From Candidatus Rokuibacteriota bacterium (GTDB taxonomy: Bacteria > Methylomirabilota > Methylomirabilia > Rokubacteriales > CSP1-6), in assembly GCA_003221695.1 (NCBI GenBank), contig QHSX01000045.1, positions 62,001-126,000 of the forward strand: a DNA stretch of 64,000 nucleotides, written 5' to 3'. A program made the translations under genes and the position numbers. Below are positions 34,597 through 43,856 of the stretch, one piece after another; the first letter of the stretch is position 1; each line of letters begins with the position of its first letter. A model generated the notes under the pieces. It did no database searches. It was not told the origin of the DNA and saw only the letters and a program-made list of their open reading frames with translations.

Positions 34597-35955
34597 TCAC
34601 GCGCGACTCCGAGTCGCCTCGATCGCCCCTTCCTCCCAGATGCTGTGCTTGCGCGTCTCCGGCATCACGAAGATGGCGATCAGGAACATGATCGCGGGAA
34701 GCGCGATGGGGTAGACCAGGGCCCAGAAGAGCGGGTCGCTGGAGCCCGCCTCCACCGCCTTGGCGTAGGCCGCCGTGGTGATGATGGGCACGAGACCGCC
34801 GCCCCAGCCGTTGCCGATATGATAGGGCACTGACACCGAGGTATAGCGGATGCGCGAGGGGAAGAACTCCGCCAGGAATGCCCCGATCGGGCCGTAAGTC
34901 ATGCCCACGTAGTTGACCAGGATCACAACGATGATGGTCGCCATCGTGAAGTTGAGGCTCTTGGGATCGCCATAGGTACCCAGGGCCGTGTAGAGCGGGT
35001 AGTAGGTGAGAGAGGCGAGGGCCATGCCACCGAGGATGATCGGCTTGCGACCAATCTTGTCCGAGAGCCAGCCCCAGAAGATGAGCGTCGGGGTCGCGAT
35101 CAGGAGAGCGATAGCGATAATCCAGCTCGACGTCAGCACATCGAGCTTCTTGACGGATTGGAGGTAAAACAGCGCCCAGAACTGGCCGCTGTACCAGACG
35201 CACCCCTGCCCCAGCACGACCACGCTGGCGATGACCACGTACTTGAAGTTGCGGCTCATGAAGGCCTCGCGCCACGGATTGGTCGCCGTTCGGCCCTTGG
35301 CCTTGATCTCCTGGAAGATCGGCGTTTCGCCCAGCGAGAGCCGGATCCAGATGGCAATGCCGACCAGGAGGAGCGAGATGATGAACGGCAGGCGCCAGCC
35401 CCAGTCTTGGAACGCGTCGTAGCCCAGATAAGATCGGGTCCCGATGATGATCGCCAGCGACACGACGATGCCGAGCGTCGGCGATGTCTGGAGCCACCCG
35501 GTGTAGTATCCGCGATTCTCGTCCTCGATGTGCTCGGCGACGTAGGTGATGGCTCCGCCGTATTCTCCGCCGAGGCAGAGGCCCTGGATCAGGCGGAGGG
35601 CGAAGAGGATAAACGCCGCGGTCAGTCCGATCGAGGCGTAGCTGGGAACAAAGCCGATGAGGGCCGTCCCCACGCCCATGCCGGTCAGCGTGACGATGAA
35701 GGTGTATTTTCGGCCCACCTTGTCGCCGAGCCAGCCGAAGAGGAACGCCCCCAGCGGGCGTATCAGGAAGCCGACCGAGAAGATCGCCACGGTGCTGAGG
35801 AAGGCCGCCACCGGGTGGCCCTTCTCGAAAAACTTGACCGCGAGAATCGAGGCCAGGCTACCGAAGATGTAGAAGTCGTACCACTCGATGATGTTGCCGA
35901 CGGATGCGGCAATGACGACGCGGCGGAGTTCTTTGGGCGGAACCTTAGCCGGCAT
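34597..35955 (-). CDS. MFS transporter, metabolite:H+ symporter (MHS) family
   Basis: A 452-aa twelve-helix transporter. The start (VVIAASVGNIIEWYDFYIFGSLA) and the loop motif GWLGDKVGRKYTF, repeated as GWLSDKIGRKPII after helix 8, are typical of the MHS group that includes ProP, KgtP and ShiA. Likely cargo is a carboxylate or betaine. The acetyl-CoA synthetase gene lies 33 bp upstream on the same strand, which suggests uptake of a short organic acid, but that is inference. Codon use is slightly less GC-rich than in its neighbours. Confidence 0.9.
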   Translation of the reverse strand: MPAKVPPKELRRVVIAASVGNIIEWYDFYIFGSLASILAVKFFEKGHPVAAFLSTVAIFSVGFLIRPLGAFLFGWLGDKVGRKYTFIVTLTGMGVGTALIGFVPSYASIGLTAAFILFALRLIQGLCLGGEYGGAITYVAEHIEDENRGYYTGWLQTSPTLGIVVSLAIIIGTRSYLGYDAFQDWGWRLPFIISLLLVGIAIWIRLSLGETPIFQEIKAKGRTATNPWREAFMSRNFKYVVIASVVVLGQGCVWYSGQFWALFYLQSVKKLDVLTSSWIIAIALLIATPTLIFWGWLSDKIGRKPIILGGMALASLTYYPLYTALGTYGDPKSLNFTMATIIVVILVNYVGMTYGPIGAFLAEFFPSRIRYTSVSVPYHIGNGWGGGLVPIITTAAYAKAVEAGSSDPLFWALVYPIALPAIMFLIAIFVMPETRKHSIWEEGAIEATRSRA

Positions 35956-35988
35956 TAGCCTCCCCTATTGTTGAATGCGTTCCCCACG

Positions 35989-37944
35989 CTACGACTCCTC
36001 CGACTCGTACTTCTCCTTCAGCATCGCCACCACATTCGGATCGGCCAGCGTCGTCGTGTCGCCGAGCGCCCGCCCCTCGGCGATGTCGCGCAGCAGCCGC
36101 CGCATGATCTTCCCACTCCGAGTTTTCGGAAGCTCGGCGGAGAAGATCACGTCGTCCGGCCTCGCGAGTGAGCCGATCTTCTTGGCCACGTGCTGCTTGA
36201 GCTCGTCCTGGAGCCCGGGCGTGCTCTCGATCCCCTGCTTGAGCGTGACGAAGGCCGCGATCGCCTGGCCCTTGATGTCGTGTGGCTTGCCGATGACGGC
36301 GGCCTCGGCGACTGCCTTGTGGTCGACGAGCGCGGACTCCACCTCCATCGTGGACACGCGGTGGCCGGAGACGTTCATGACGTCGTCCACGCGGCCGAGC
36401 AGCCAGAAGTAGCCGTCTTCGTCGCGCTTGGCCCCGTCGCCGGTGAAGTAGATGTTGTCGTACTTCGACCAGTACTGCTTGACGTAGCGGTCGGGGTCAC
36501 CCCAGATGCCGCGCAGCATCGCCGGCCAGGGCTTCTTGAGGACCAGGTAGCCCGATTTCGCCGGGTTGCCCTTCTCGTCGAGCACGTCCGCCTCGACGCC
36601 GGGGAACGGCTTCGTCGCGGAGCCGGGCTTGAGGATGGTGATCCCGGGCAGGGGTGTGATGAGAATCTGTCCCGTCTCCGTCTGCCACCAGGTGTCGACC
36701 ACCGGGCAGCGTCCACCGCCGATGACCTTCCAGTACCAGACCCACGCCTCGGGGTTGATCGGCTCGCCGACCGTCCCGAGCAGCCTGAGGCTCGACAGGT
36801 CGCACCGCCCCGGGTACGCCTCTCCCCATTTCATGAACGTCCGGATCGCCGTGGGCGCCGTATAGATGATGGTGATCCCGTACTTCTCGACGATGCGCCA
36901 GAAGCGGTCCTTGTCGGGGTAGTCGGGCGTGCCCTCGTACATGACGGAGGTGGCGCCGTTGGCGAGCGGGGCGTAGACGATGTACGAGTGTCCCGTGACC
37001 CAGCCGATGTCGGCGGTGCACCAGTAGACGTCCTCCTCGTGGAGGTCGAAGATCCACTTGTGCGTGGCGGTGATCCCCGTGAGGTAGCCGCCGGTCGTGT
37101 GGATGATGCCCTTGGGCTTGCCCGTGGATCCGGAGGTGTAGAGGAGATAGAGAAGGTCCTCGGAGTCCATGGGCTCGGCCGGGCAGCGGGCGGGCACGCC
37201 CTTGACGAACTCGTCCCACCAGATGTCGCGGCCGCTCTGCATCTCGACGGGCTGGCCGGTGCGCTTGAGCACGATGACGGTCTTGACTCCGGGCGCGCCG
37301 CGGAGCGCCTCGTCCGTGTTCTTCTTGAGCGGGACGGTCGCGCCACGCCGGAAGCCGCCGTCGGCGGTGATGACCAGGCTCGAGTCGGCGTCGTGGATGC
37401 GCTCGCGGACGGCCTCGGGGGAGAAGCCGCCGAAGATCACGCTGTGCGCCGCTCCGATCCGGGCGCACGCGAGCATGGCGATCGGCAGCTCGGGCACCAT
37501 CGGCATATAGATCGTGATCCGGTCGCCCTTCTTCACGCCGTGCCGCTTGAGGGCCGCGGCGAACCGGCTGACCTCACGGTAGAGGTCCCAGTAGGTCAGC
37601 ACGCGGCTGTCCCCGGGCTCGCCTTCCCAGATCAGCGCGGCCTTGGTGCGACGCGGCCCGGCGATGTGGCGGTCGAGGCAGTTGTCGGCGACGTTCAGCT
37701 TGCCCCCGACGAACCACTTCGCGTAGGGCGGCTTCCACTCGAGCGCCTTCCTCCACGGCTTGAACCAGTGGAGGTCACGCGCCCGCCCTTCCCAGAACCG
37801 GACGAAGTTCTTCTGCGCCTCGGCGTAGACCGAGGGCTTGTTGATCAGCGCATTCTTCACGAACGCCTTCGGCGGCGGAAACTTCCGGTTCTCGCGAAGC
37901 AGCGCCTCGATGGGAGCGCCCGCTTTCGGTGTCCTCTGGGCCAT
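35989..37944 (-). CDS. acs: Acetyl-CoA synthetase
   Basis: A 651-aa enzyme of the usual Acs length. It contains the ANL core [22 protein letters not shown], the acetate-pocket region [17 protein letters not shown], and the C-terminal lysine motif [20 protein letters not shown], where acetylation normally controls the enzyme. The N-terminal Acs-type domain ([17 protein letters not shown]) separates it from other acyl-CoA synthetases. It makes acetyl-CoA from acetate and ATP and is grouped with the MHS transporter and malic enzyme. Confidence 0.94.
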   Translation of the reverse strand: MAQRTPKAGAPIEALLRENRKFPPPKAFVKNALINKPSVYAEAQKNFVRFWEGRARDLHWFKPWRKALEWKPPYAKWFVGGKLNVADNCLDRHIAGPRRTKAALIWEGEPGDSRVLTYWDLYREVSRFAAALKRHGVKKGDRITIYMPMVPELPIAMLACARIGAAHSVIFGGFSPEAVRERIHDADSSLVITADGGFRRGATVPLKKNTDEALRGAPGVKTVIVLKRTGQPVEMQSGRDIWWDEFVKGVPARCPAEPMDSEDLLYLLYTSGSTGKPKGIIHTTGGYLTGITATHKWIFDLHEEDVYWCTADIGWVTGHSYIVYAPLANGATSVMYEGTPDYPDKDRFWRIVEKYGITIIYTAPTAIRTFMKWGEAYPGRCDLSSLRLLGTVGEPINPEAWVWYWKVIGGGRCPVVDTWWQTETGQILITPLPGITILKPGSATKPFPGVEADVLDEKGNPAKSGYLVLKKPWPAMLRGIWGDPDRYVKQYWSKYDNIYFTGDGAKRDEDGYFWLLGRVDDVMNVSGHRVSTMEVESALVDHKAVAEAAVIGKPHDIKGQAIAAFVTLKQGIESTPGLQDELKQHVAKKIGSLARPDDVIFSAELPKTRSGKIMRRLLRDIAEGRALGDTTTLADPNVVAMLKEKYESEES

Positions 37945-38015
37945 GATCCCCTCGTTCGGTGGTGATGTGACCAGTCCGGGGATTCTACCGCATTCGACAC
38001 GCCCCGCGGAGACCC

Positions 38016-39458
38016 CTACCGTGCCGCCGGCGCCGGCGCGGGCCGGCCGCGGCCGCGCCGACGGGCAACCCCGGTGCGGGCCGCGGCGTCCGCGACCGCC
38101 TCGGCGACCGCCGGCACCACGCGGCTGTCGAACATCGACGGCGTGATGTACTCCTCGGAGAGCTCTCCCTTGGACACGATGGCCGACAGCGCTTGCGCGG
38201 CCGCGAGCTTCATCTCATCGTTCACGCGCCGCGCCCGCACGTCGAGCATCCCGCGGAAGAAGCCGGGGAAGCAGCACGAGTTGTTGATCTGGTTCGGGTA
38301 GTCCGAGCGTCCCGTGGCCATCACGCGGACGTAGGGGCCCGCCTCCTCCGGCTGGATCTCCGGGATCGGGTTGGCCATGGCGAAGACGATCGGGTCCCGG
38401 CCCATGGCCTTGATGTCCTTGAGCGCGACGACGCCGGGGCCCGAGAGGCCGATGAAGACGTCGGCGCCCTGGAGCGCGTCGCTGGCGGAGCCGCGGAGCT
38501 TCTTCTCGTTGGTGTGCTTGGCGAACCACTCCTTCATCGGGTTCATGTTGTCCACGCGGCCCCGGTAGAGCGCGCCCGCGCGGTCGCAGGCGATGATGTG
38601 CTGGGCGCCCGCGCGCATGAGCAGCTTCGCCGTCGCGATGCCGGACGCGCCGGCGCCGGTGAACACGATGCGCACGTCGCCCAGACGCTTCTTGACGATC
38701 TTGAGCGCGTTGAGGAGCGCCGCGAGGACCACGACCGCGGTGCCGTGCTGGTCGTCGTGGAACACGGGGATCTCGAGGTCGCGCTGGAGCCGCGCCTCGA
38801 TGTCGAAGCACCGCGGCGCGGAGATATCCTCCAGGTTGATCCCGCCGAAGACCGGCGCGATGGCCTTCACGATCGAGACGATCTCGTCCGCGTCCTTGGT
38901 CGCCAGGCACACCGGGAACGCGTCCACGCCGGCGAACTCCTTGAAGATGAGCGCCTTGCCCTCCATCACCGGCTGAGCGGCGCTCGGGCCGATGTCGCCC
39001 AGGCCCAGGACCGCGGTGCCGTCGGTCACGACCGCGACGGCGTTCTGCTTGATCGTCAGCGCATACGCCTTCTCGGGGTCCGCGTGGATCGCCATGCAGA
39101 CCCGCGCCACGCCCGGCGTGTAGGCCATGGACAGGTCGTCGCGGGTCTTGACGCTCATCTTGCCCCGCACCTCGATCTTCCCGCCCAGGTGCATGAGGAA
39201 CGTGCGGTCCGACACGTTGACGACCTTCACGCCCTGCACCGCACGGACCCCGTCGACGACCTCCTGGCCGTGCCGTTCGTCGCTCGCCTTGAAGGTGATG
39301 TCGCGCGTGATCGTGGACTTGCCGACGACGACCAGGTCGATGGCGCCGATGTCACCGCCGGCCTTGCCGATCGCCGAGGTGACCCGGCCGAGCATCCCGG
39401 GCTTGTTCACGATCTCGAGCCGGACCGTGAGGCTGTAGCTGGCGCTTGGAGCCTGCAT
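38016..39458 (-). CDS. NAD-type malic enzyme with N-terminal ACT domain
   Basis: A 480-aa protein. Residues about 8-85 form an ACT domain ([22 protein letters not shown]), followed by a malic enzyme of the short bacterial type ([53 protein letters not shown] and the nucleotide fold [16 protein letters not shown]). ACT domains bind small ligands such as amino acids, so the oxidative decarboxylation of malate to pyruvate is probably allosterically controlled. The C-terminus is a basic, disordered tail ([15 protein letters not shown]). Confidence 0.92.
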   Translation of the reverse strand: MQAPSASYSLTVRLEIVNKPGMLGRVTSAIGKAGGDIGAIDLVVVGKSTITRDITFKASDERHGQEVVDGVRAVQGVKVVNVSDRTFLMHLGGKIEVRGKMSVKTRDDLSMAYTPGVARVCMAIHADPEKAYALTIKQNAVAVVTDGTAVLGLGDIGPSAAQPVMEGKALIFKEFAGVDAFPVCLATKDADEIVSIVKAIAPVFGGINLEDISAPRCFDIEARLQRDLEIPVFHDDQHGTAVVVLAALLNALKIVKKRLGDVRIVFTGAGASGIATAKLLMRAGAQHIIACDRAGALYRGRVDNMNPMKEWFAKHTNEKKLRGSASDALQGADVFIGLSGPGVVALKDIKAMGRDPIVFAMANPIPEIQPEEAGPYVRVMATGRSDYPNQINNSCCFPGFFRGMLDVRARRVNDEMKLAAAQALSAIVSKGELSEEYITPSMFDSRVVPAVAEAVADAAARTGVARRRGRGRPAPAPAAR

Positions 39459-39524
39459 TCGAGGCCTCCTCCGACCGGGTCCCCGGTCTTGACGCAGCGA
39501 GCAAGGCCCGCCGCGAGTGCGCGG

Positions 39525-39540
39525 TATTTTATACTAGTTG
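39525..39540. promoter_or_regulatory. A/T-rich divergent promoter island
   Basis: TATTTTATACTAGTTG stands out in the GC-rich context between the malic enzyme (minus) and the DUF169 fusion (plus). TATACT at 39530-39535 is a good plus-strand -10, though no clear -35 was found at the right distance. Confidence 0.4.
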
Positions 39541-39590
39541 GGTCCGCGAGAGAGTAGGCTCGCTGCCGGACCCGTTCCAAAGGAGAGCCC

Positions 39591-41450
39591 ATGATCGACG
39601 TCAAGACGGCCGACCGAGAGCTGCAGTTCTACATCCGGCCCCAGACGTTCCCCGTAGCGATCCGGATGCTCAGGCCCGGCGAGGAGATCCCCGAGAAGGC
39701 CAAGCGGCCGGCGCGGGATTTCAAGAAGCTCAGCATGAACTGTCAGGTCATCGACATGGCCCGGCGGTACGGCTGGATGATCGCGCTCACGCGGGAGGAT
39801 CACATCTGCTCGCTCGGCATCGCGGCGCTCGGCTTCGAGAAGCCGACGCACCTGCACAGTTCCGGAACGCTGTGCGAGGGGATGTACACGGCGACGAAGT
39901 CCGCCGGGGCGCGCTCCGAAGCCGCCGTCGACAAGTTCGCACCGGGCGAGTACGCCTGCCTCCTCGTGGCGCCGCTCGACCGGGCGCCGTTCGAGCCGCA
40001 CCTCGTCTGCATCTACGCCAACCCGGCCCAGGTCATGCGCCTGACCCAGGCGGCGCTCTGGAAGCGCGGCGGGAAACTCACCTCCTCCTTCGGCGGCCGC
40101 ATCGATTGCTCAGAGATCATCGTGACGACGATGCGCACCGACGCGCCACAGGTCATCCTGCCGTGCTCGGGCGATCGGATCTTCGGCCAGACCCAGGACC
40201 ACGAGATGGCGTTCACGATCCCGTGGGGTCAGATGGAGGACATCATCGAGGGTCTCAAGGGCACGCACGCGGGCGGCATCCGCTACCCGATCACACAGTT
40301 CATGGAGTACGAGGCCAAGCTCCCGGCCCGGTACATGGAAGCCAACCGCATCTGGGACGTGGAGCACGGCCGGAGCCAGTACGCCCCCCGCGACCGGGTC
40401 GTCGCGGCCTACAAGCGCTCGTTCGCCGATCGTGTGCCCGTCTACCCGATCGTCGCCTCATTCGCCGGGACCCTCGACGGCCTGTCGATCGAGGAGTACT
40501 GCACGAACGTGCCCAAGGCGATCACGGCGATGCTGAACTACTACGAGCGATATCAACCCGACGTGGTGCTGGCCTATAACGACCTGGCCAAAGAAGCGGA
40601 AGCCTTCGGATGCCGCGTGAAGTACTCGGATTATGTCGTGCCCTCCATCGATGGCCACGTCCTCCAGGACGACAAGGCCCGGCTCGCGAAGCTGGCGCTG
40701 CCGGACCCGTACAAGACGGCGCGCCTCCCCGGCTTCCTCGAGCAGTGCGAGGCGCTCGTGAAGGCGAAGCCTCCGACGGCGATCGGGGCCGTGGCCGTGG
40801 GCCCGTGGACGATCGCGATGCTGCTCCGGAACCCCGAGACGATGCTCCTGGACACCTTCGAGGACCCGACCTTCATCCACGACCTGATGCGGATCACGAC
40901 CGATTTCTGCAAGAACTGGGGAGACGCGATCGTGAAGACGGGCATCGGGCTCAGCTTCTCGGAGCCGACCGCGTCGATCAGCCTGATCTCGCCCGACAAT
41001 TATCGGGACTTCATCGCGCCCTACCACAAAGACCTGGTCGACTACTTCAAGGCCAAGAAGGTCGGCGTGACGACACACATTTGTGGCACGACCTATCCGA
41101 TTTACGAGGACCTGATCGCCTGCGGCTTCACGACGATCTCGTTCGACCTCGATCAGCAGGCGGACCCGAAGCTCTACGTGGACCAGCTCAAGCGGTTTAC
41201 CGAGGTGTCCCGCGGTCGCGTCGTCGCGATCGGCAACGTGGACGCGACGAAGTTCGAGAAGACGACGAAGGACGCGATGGAGGCCGACGTCCGGCGTTGC
41301 CTCGACACGGCGGCGCGAGGCTCGGCGTTCATCCTCTCAACCTCGTGCGAGATCCCGCCCCGGTCGGATCCCGACGCCGTGAAGTGGTTCATGGACGCCG
41401 CGCACGAGTACGGCCGCTACGACCGCGTCTTCTCATCGGCCGGGGCCTGA
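39591..41450 (+). CDS. DUF169 / MtaA-CmuA-type (uroporphyrinogen decarboxylase-fold) methyltransferase fusion
   Basis: A 619-aa two-part protein. Residues about 10-235 match DUF169 (LQFYIRPQTFPVAIRMLRPGE and HICSLGIAALGFEKP). Residues about 265-610 are a URO-D-fold barrel. Zinc ligands of the corrinoid:CoM methyltransferase group are visible: His496 and Cys498 in HICG, and Cys586 in STSCEIPP. Heme-pathway decarboxylases do not have this H-x-C...C set, so methyl transfer is the better guess. The methyl donor is unknown. The ATG at 39591 has AAGGAGA just upstream. A 13-bp hairpin follows the gene, which has no coding partner on its strand. Confidence 0.82.
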   Translation: MIDVKTADRELQFYIRPQTFPVAIRMLRPGEEIPEKAKRPARDFKKLSMNCQVIDMARRYGWMIALTREDHICSLGIAALGFEKPTHLHSSGTLCEGMYTATKSAGARSEAAVDKFAPGEYACLLVAPLDRAPFEPHLVCIYANPAQVMRLTQAALWKRGGKLTSSFGGRIDCSEIIVTTMRTDAPQVILPCSGDRIFGQTQDHEMAFTIPWGQMEDIIEGLKGTHAGGIRYPITQFMEYEAKLPARYMEANRIWDVEHGRSQYAPRDRVVAAYKRSFADRVPVYPIVASFAGTLDGLSIEEYCTNVPKAITAMLNYYERYQPDVVLAYNDLAKEAEAFGCRVKYSDYVVPSIDGHVLQDDKARLAKLALPDPYKTARLPGFLEQCEALVKAKPPTAIGAVAVGPWTIAMLLRNPETMLLDTFEDPTFIHDLMRITTDFCKNWGDAIVKTGIGLSFSEPTASISLISPDNYRDFIAPYHKDLVDYFKAKKVGVTTHICGTTYPIYEDLIACGFTTISFDLDQQADPKLYVDQLKRFTEVSRGRVVAIGNVDATKFEKTTKDAMEADVRRCLDTAARGSAFILSTSCEIPPRSDPDAVKWFMDAAHEYGRYDRVFSSAGA

Positions 41451-41462
41451 GCGCCGGACGCC

Positions 41463-41492
41463 CGAAGGGGCCAGCTATCGCTGGCCCCTTCG
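41463..41492 (+). terminator. Hairpin after the DUF169 fusion gene
   Basis: A perfect 13-bp stem (CGAAGGGGCCAGC with its complement) and a TATC loop, 13 bp after the stop. No U-run follows, so it may act as an mRNA-stabilising or Rho-assisted end. Confidence 0.6.
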
Positions 41493-41497
41493 TGACC

Positions 41498-41745
41498 TCG
41501 CTACGACGAACCCCTCAGACTACCGGCTTCTCGGACTCGCCTCGGATGCGCGCTCCGCCGAGCCTCCGCGGCCGCCGCTCGGCTCGTACGACCAGTTCCT
41601 CAGACTCGCCTCGCGGCGCGCTCCGCCGCTCGGCTCGTACGACCAGTTCCTCAGACTCGCCTCGCGGCGCGCTCCGCCGCTCGGCTCGTACGACTAGGAT
41701 TCCAGACTCGCCTCGCGGCGCGCTCCGCCGCTCGGCTCGTACTAC
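41498..41745. repeat. Tandem repeat, 51-bp period, about four units
   Basis: The segment GGCTCGTACGACCAG recurs at 41581, 41632, 41683 and 41734, each followed by CTCAGACTCGCCTCGCGGCGC or close variants. A diverged unit precedes it at 41498-41580. The 51-bp period keeps both strands open, giving a spurious 17-residue peptide repeat. It ends at the stop codon of the RRM gene (41742). No other gene lies between 41451 and 41741. Confidence 0.85.
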
Positions 41746-42125
41746 CACTTCACGGGTTTGGAGGGACGGTGGGCGTAGCCGCTGTCGCGCCCGCCGCCCG
41801 GGCCCCGCCCCCCGCCAGGACCGCGCCCGCCGCCGCCCGGCCGGTTGCCGCCGGGTCGCGGGCCACCGCTGCGCTGGCCCTGCGGGTTCGACAGCTCGAC
41901 CGTGATCTTCCGGCCGTCGAACTCACGCCCGTTGAGCTGAGCGATCGCGTTCTGTGCCTCTTCTGCCGTCGCCATTTCGACGAACCCGAAGCCGCGCGAC
42001 TGCCCGGAGAACCGGTCGGTGATCACAGTCGCCGATAGAACGTTGCCACATTGGCTGAAGAACTCGCGAAGCCCGTCGCTCGTCGTCGAGTACGCGAGAC
42101 CGCCGATATACAGTTTGGACGCCAT
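41742..42125 (-). CDS. RRM-type RNA-binding protein (glycine-rich)
   Basis: A 127-aa protein with one RNA-recognition motif: RNP2 LYIGGL at residues 5-10 and RNP1 RGFGFVEM at about 44-51. A Gly/Arg/Pro-rich tail of about 40 residues (GGNRPGGGGRGPGGGRGPGG) follows. Such proteins act in RNA folding and cold-shock response. The start at 42125 has GGGGG upstream. The stop codon lies in the last unit of the 51-bp repeat array, so the original C-terminus may have been changed by it. Confidence 0.92.
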   Translation of the reverse strand: MASKLYIGGLAYSTTSDGLREFFSQCGNVLSATVITDRFSGQSRGFGFVEMATAEEAQNAIAQLNGREFDGRKITVELSNPQGQRSGGPRPGGNRPGGGGRGPGGGRGPGGGRDSGYAHRPSKPVKW

Positions 42126-42320
42126 GTGAACCCCCTGGACTCTGCTTCCGCTTGTCGTACACGCCCCGCGAACCGGAAGACACGTTGCATCGGAGGCGAG
42201 ATCCGGCCCATTCGGCCGACCGGTCCAGTGTACACGGGCGGCCAGACCGCGCAAGCCACCTGTCACGCCGAGCACGGGGGCCTCGCGGTCAGGTCCTCGA
42301 GGGCGACCGGCCCGGCGCGG

Positions 42321-42986
42321 CTACCGCTGCCTGGTCGGTGAGGGGGACAGGCCCTGCGCCGTCTGCCCGACCGAGCGAAAGAGAAGGCCTGAGGTGGAGA
42401 CCCGGAGCTCGAGCTCGGTCGGCCCTCGCGCCGAGCTGAAGGTGGCCGACCCGTACTCGGTGTCCACCAAGCGCCCCAGGAAGGCGAGGCTCCGGGCGAG
42501 CTGGAACATGTCAACGGGCGTAGGACGTGAAAGGGCGAACATCCGCCGCGGCCTCGTCTGCTCGTCCTCGAGCCGGTCGTAACGCCCCGTCACGCGGTCG
42601 AGTTGGTACGCGGTGTGGAGTCCCAGGATGTTGGCAAGCGGGTGCCACTTGACGATGTGCGCGTCCACATAGAGGGCGTTCCCAGTGAGCTCGTAGTGCT
42701 CGCGCCGGCCGTCGGGGAAGGCGAACGTGGCCATGAATCGCTCCGGCCCGGTCGGTCGCGTTACGACGGTCGCCGCCACCACCTCGCGCGTCAGGGCCTG
42801 GTACCCTTGCGTCGCCAGGCTGAGGGTGGCGGCCAGCGCCGCCATGGCCAGGAAGAGCACGGCGACGACGAGGGCCACGCCGGTCCCCATCCAGCGCTGC
42901 TTCCGCACGGCCGCCAACGCCGTCACGAGCAGGACGACGCTCAGCAGGGCGAAGGCAGCCGTCACGAGCATCAGTGGTTCGTGCAT
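42321..42986 (-). CDS. Membrane protein with extracytoplasmic domain, 221 aa
   Basis: Two hydrophobic segments (MLVTAAFALLSVVLLVTALA and TGVALVVAVLFLAMAALAAT) are followed by a soluble region of about 150 residues with beta strands (ATVVTRPTGPERFMATFAFP, ALYVDAHIVKWHPLANILG). The family is not recognised, though the layout resembles multidrug-transporter-associated membrane proteins of unknown role. It has no operon partner closer than about 100 bp. Confidence 0.65.
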   Translation of the reverse strand: MHEPLMLVTAAFALLSVVLLVTALAAVRKQRWMGTGVALVVAVLFLAMAALAATLSLATQGYQALTREVVAATVVTRPTGPERFMATFAFPDGRREHYELTGNALYVDAHIVKWHPLANILGLHTAYQLDRVTGRYDRLEDEQTRPRRMFALSRPTPVDMFQLARSLAFLGRLVDTEYGSATFSSARGPTELELRVSTSGLLFRSVGQTAQGLSPSPTRQR

Positions 42987-43083
42987 GTCCCCAACCTAGC
43001 GCCACGCGCCCGCGGCGAAGCCCGCAGGACGGCGACCCGGTGACGGGCCACAGCCCATCAGCCGGGTCGCCGATTGGTACGAG

Positions 43084-43167
43084 TCAGCTCTTTTTCATCG
43101 GCGCCCCACAGCACATCCCCGGCTTCGACGACGTCTTCCCGCACTTCCCGCACTTGAAGTGATCCAT
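43084..43167 (-). CDS. Small zinc-ribbon-like peptide, 27 aa
   Basis: A very short gene with a strong GGGAGGTGAGGA ribosome-binding site. The product is MDHFKCGKCGKTSSKPGMCC followed by GAPMKKS. CXXC and CC are spaced like a mini zinc ribbon. It starts four bases after the stop of the 86-aa Cys-rich gene, which indicates an operon. It is below normal gene-calling length, but the ribosome-binding site and Cys pattern argue that it is real. Confidence 0.65.
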   Translation of the reverse strand: MDHFKCGKCGKTSSKPGMCCGAPMKKS

Positions 43168-43171
43168 GTCC

Positions 43172-43432
43172 TCACCTCCCCTCGCGGCGTGATCCTGACT
43201 GACGCGACCGATAGGTGTAGCCGCGCAGCGTCCTGAGGCCGCGAATCCCCTCCGTCATGCTGGCCGAATACGCCTTGAGGCACTCGTCGCTGCAGAAGCT
43301 CTGGCGGCCGGGCGGGAGGTCGTTGTAGCAGCCCGGGCGTGCGCACTTGCTCGAGGACGTCGATGTCTCGGCCGGGCGCTCTTCCTCGCGGGGCGGGTCG
43401 GGCGGGGCGGGCTTTCGAGGCCACCAGCGCAT
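43172..43432 (-). CDS. Small Cys-rich (zinc-finger-like) protein, 86 aa
   Basis: The N-terminal half is Pro/Glu/Arg-rich and probably disordered. The middle has four cysteines in SKCARPGCYNDLPPGRQSFC followed by SDEC, a treble-clef-like CX4C...CX3C pattern also seen in DUF-type zinc proteins. The C-terminus is basic. The ATG at 43432 is the only sensible start; a longer frame to 43453 also exists. Its function is unknown. It lies in the run of small Cys-rich genes after the two-component system. Confidence 0.6.
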   Translation of the reverse strand: MRWWPRKPAPPDPPREEERPAETSTSSSKCARPGCYNDLPPGRQSFCSDECLKAYSASMTEGIRGLRTLRGYTYRSRQSGSRREGR

Positions 43433-43469
43433 ACCGTGGCAGGGCGGAGGCAAAGGGCGCGCCAGAGCG

Positions 43470-43565
43470 CTAAGGGCTTAGAAAATCCGCGTTCTCCGTG
43501 ATGAATCGCCCTGGCCGTGTCACGGGGCTGGACGCTCGAGTGCCGCGCTGACATTTCTTCGTCAT
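43470..43565 (-). CDS. Possible 31-aa peptide
   Basis: A short frame with an excellent GGGGAGGGAAG ribosome-binding site directly before the ATG. The product begins MTKKCQRGTRASSPVTRPGR and ends FITENADFLSP. Basic, one cysteine, no family. It fills the gap between the 92-aa and 86-aa genes. It could be a real microprotein or chance, as no conservation data are available. Confidence 0.3.
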   Translation of the reverse strand: MTKKCQRGTRASSPVTRPGRFITENADFLSP

Positions 43566-43577
43566 CTTCCCTCCCCT

Positions 43578-43856
43578 TCACGCGCCACGCGGGCCTCGTT
43601 GACACTCCTCTTCCCAGATCCGGTGGCATTGGCCGTGAAACCTGAGGATCCGACCGTCCGGGAACCGATACGCGACCTGCGCACCCGGCTCATCGCACGC
43701 GGCGCATCTGACCACGCCGATGGAGGTATCCACGCTGACGTGCGCCGTGGGCGACGTCGACGCACCCGGCTTCACCGTCAGTGGCGGGATCGCTCGAGGC
43801 AAACTGCCGGCGTCCAGCCGCTCACGGATCCTCTGCGTGACGGTGTTCTTATCCAT
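43578..43856 (-). CDS. Small Cys/His protein, 92 aa
   Basis: A soluble protein starting MDKNTVTQRIRERLDAGSLP. CAAC (in VVRCAACDEPG) and HGQCH (in ILRFHGQCHRIW) give a CXXC...HXXCH set that could bind zinc or haem; with no signal peptide zinc is likelier. Its start overlaps the stop of the NtrC-type regulator gene by eight bases, so it is part of that operon. Function unknown. Confidence 0.7.
   Translation of the reverse strand: MDKNTVTQRIRERLDAGSLPRAIPPLTVKPGASTSPTAHVSVDTSIGVVRCAACDEPGAQVAYRFPDGRILRFHGQCHRIWEEECQRGPRGA

Noticed and set aside
39591-41450. Simple uroporphyrinogen decarboxylase (hemE)
   Set aside because: The protein has a DUF169 half and a His-x-Cys...Cys zinc set that heme-pathway enzymes lack.
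41498-41745. CRISPR array
   Set aside because: The units are directly adjacent with no unique spacers, and no cas genes are present.
41515-41748. 77-aa frame of near-identical 17-residue repeats on the minus strand
   Set aside because: It is a by-product of the 51-bp DNA repeat, whose period is a multiple of three. It has no ribosome-binding site and no sensible protein composition.
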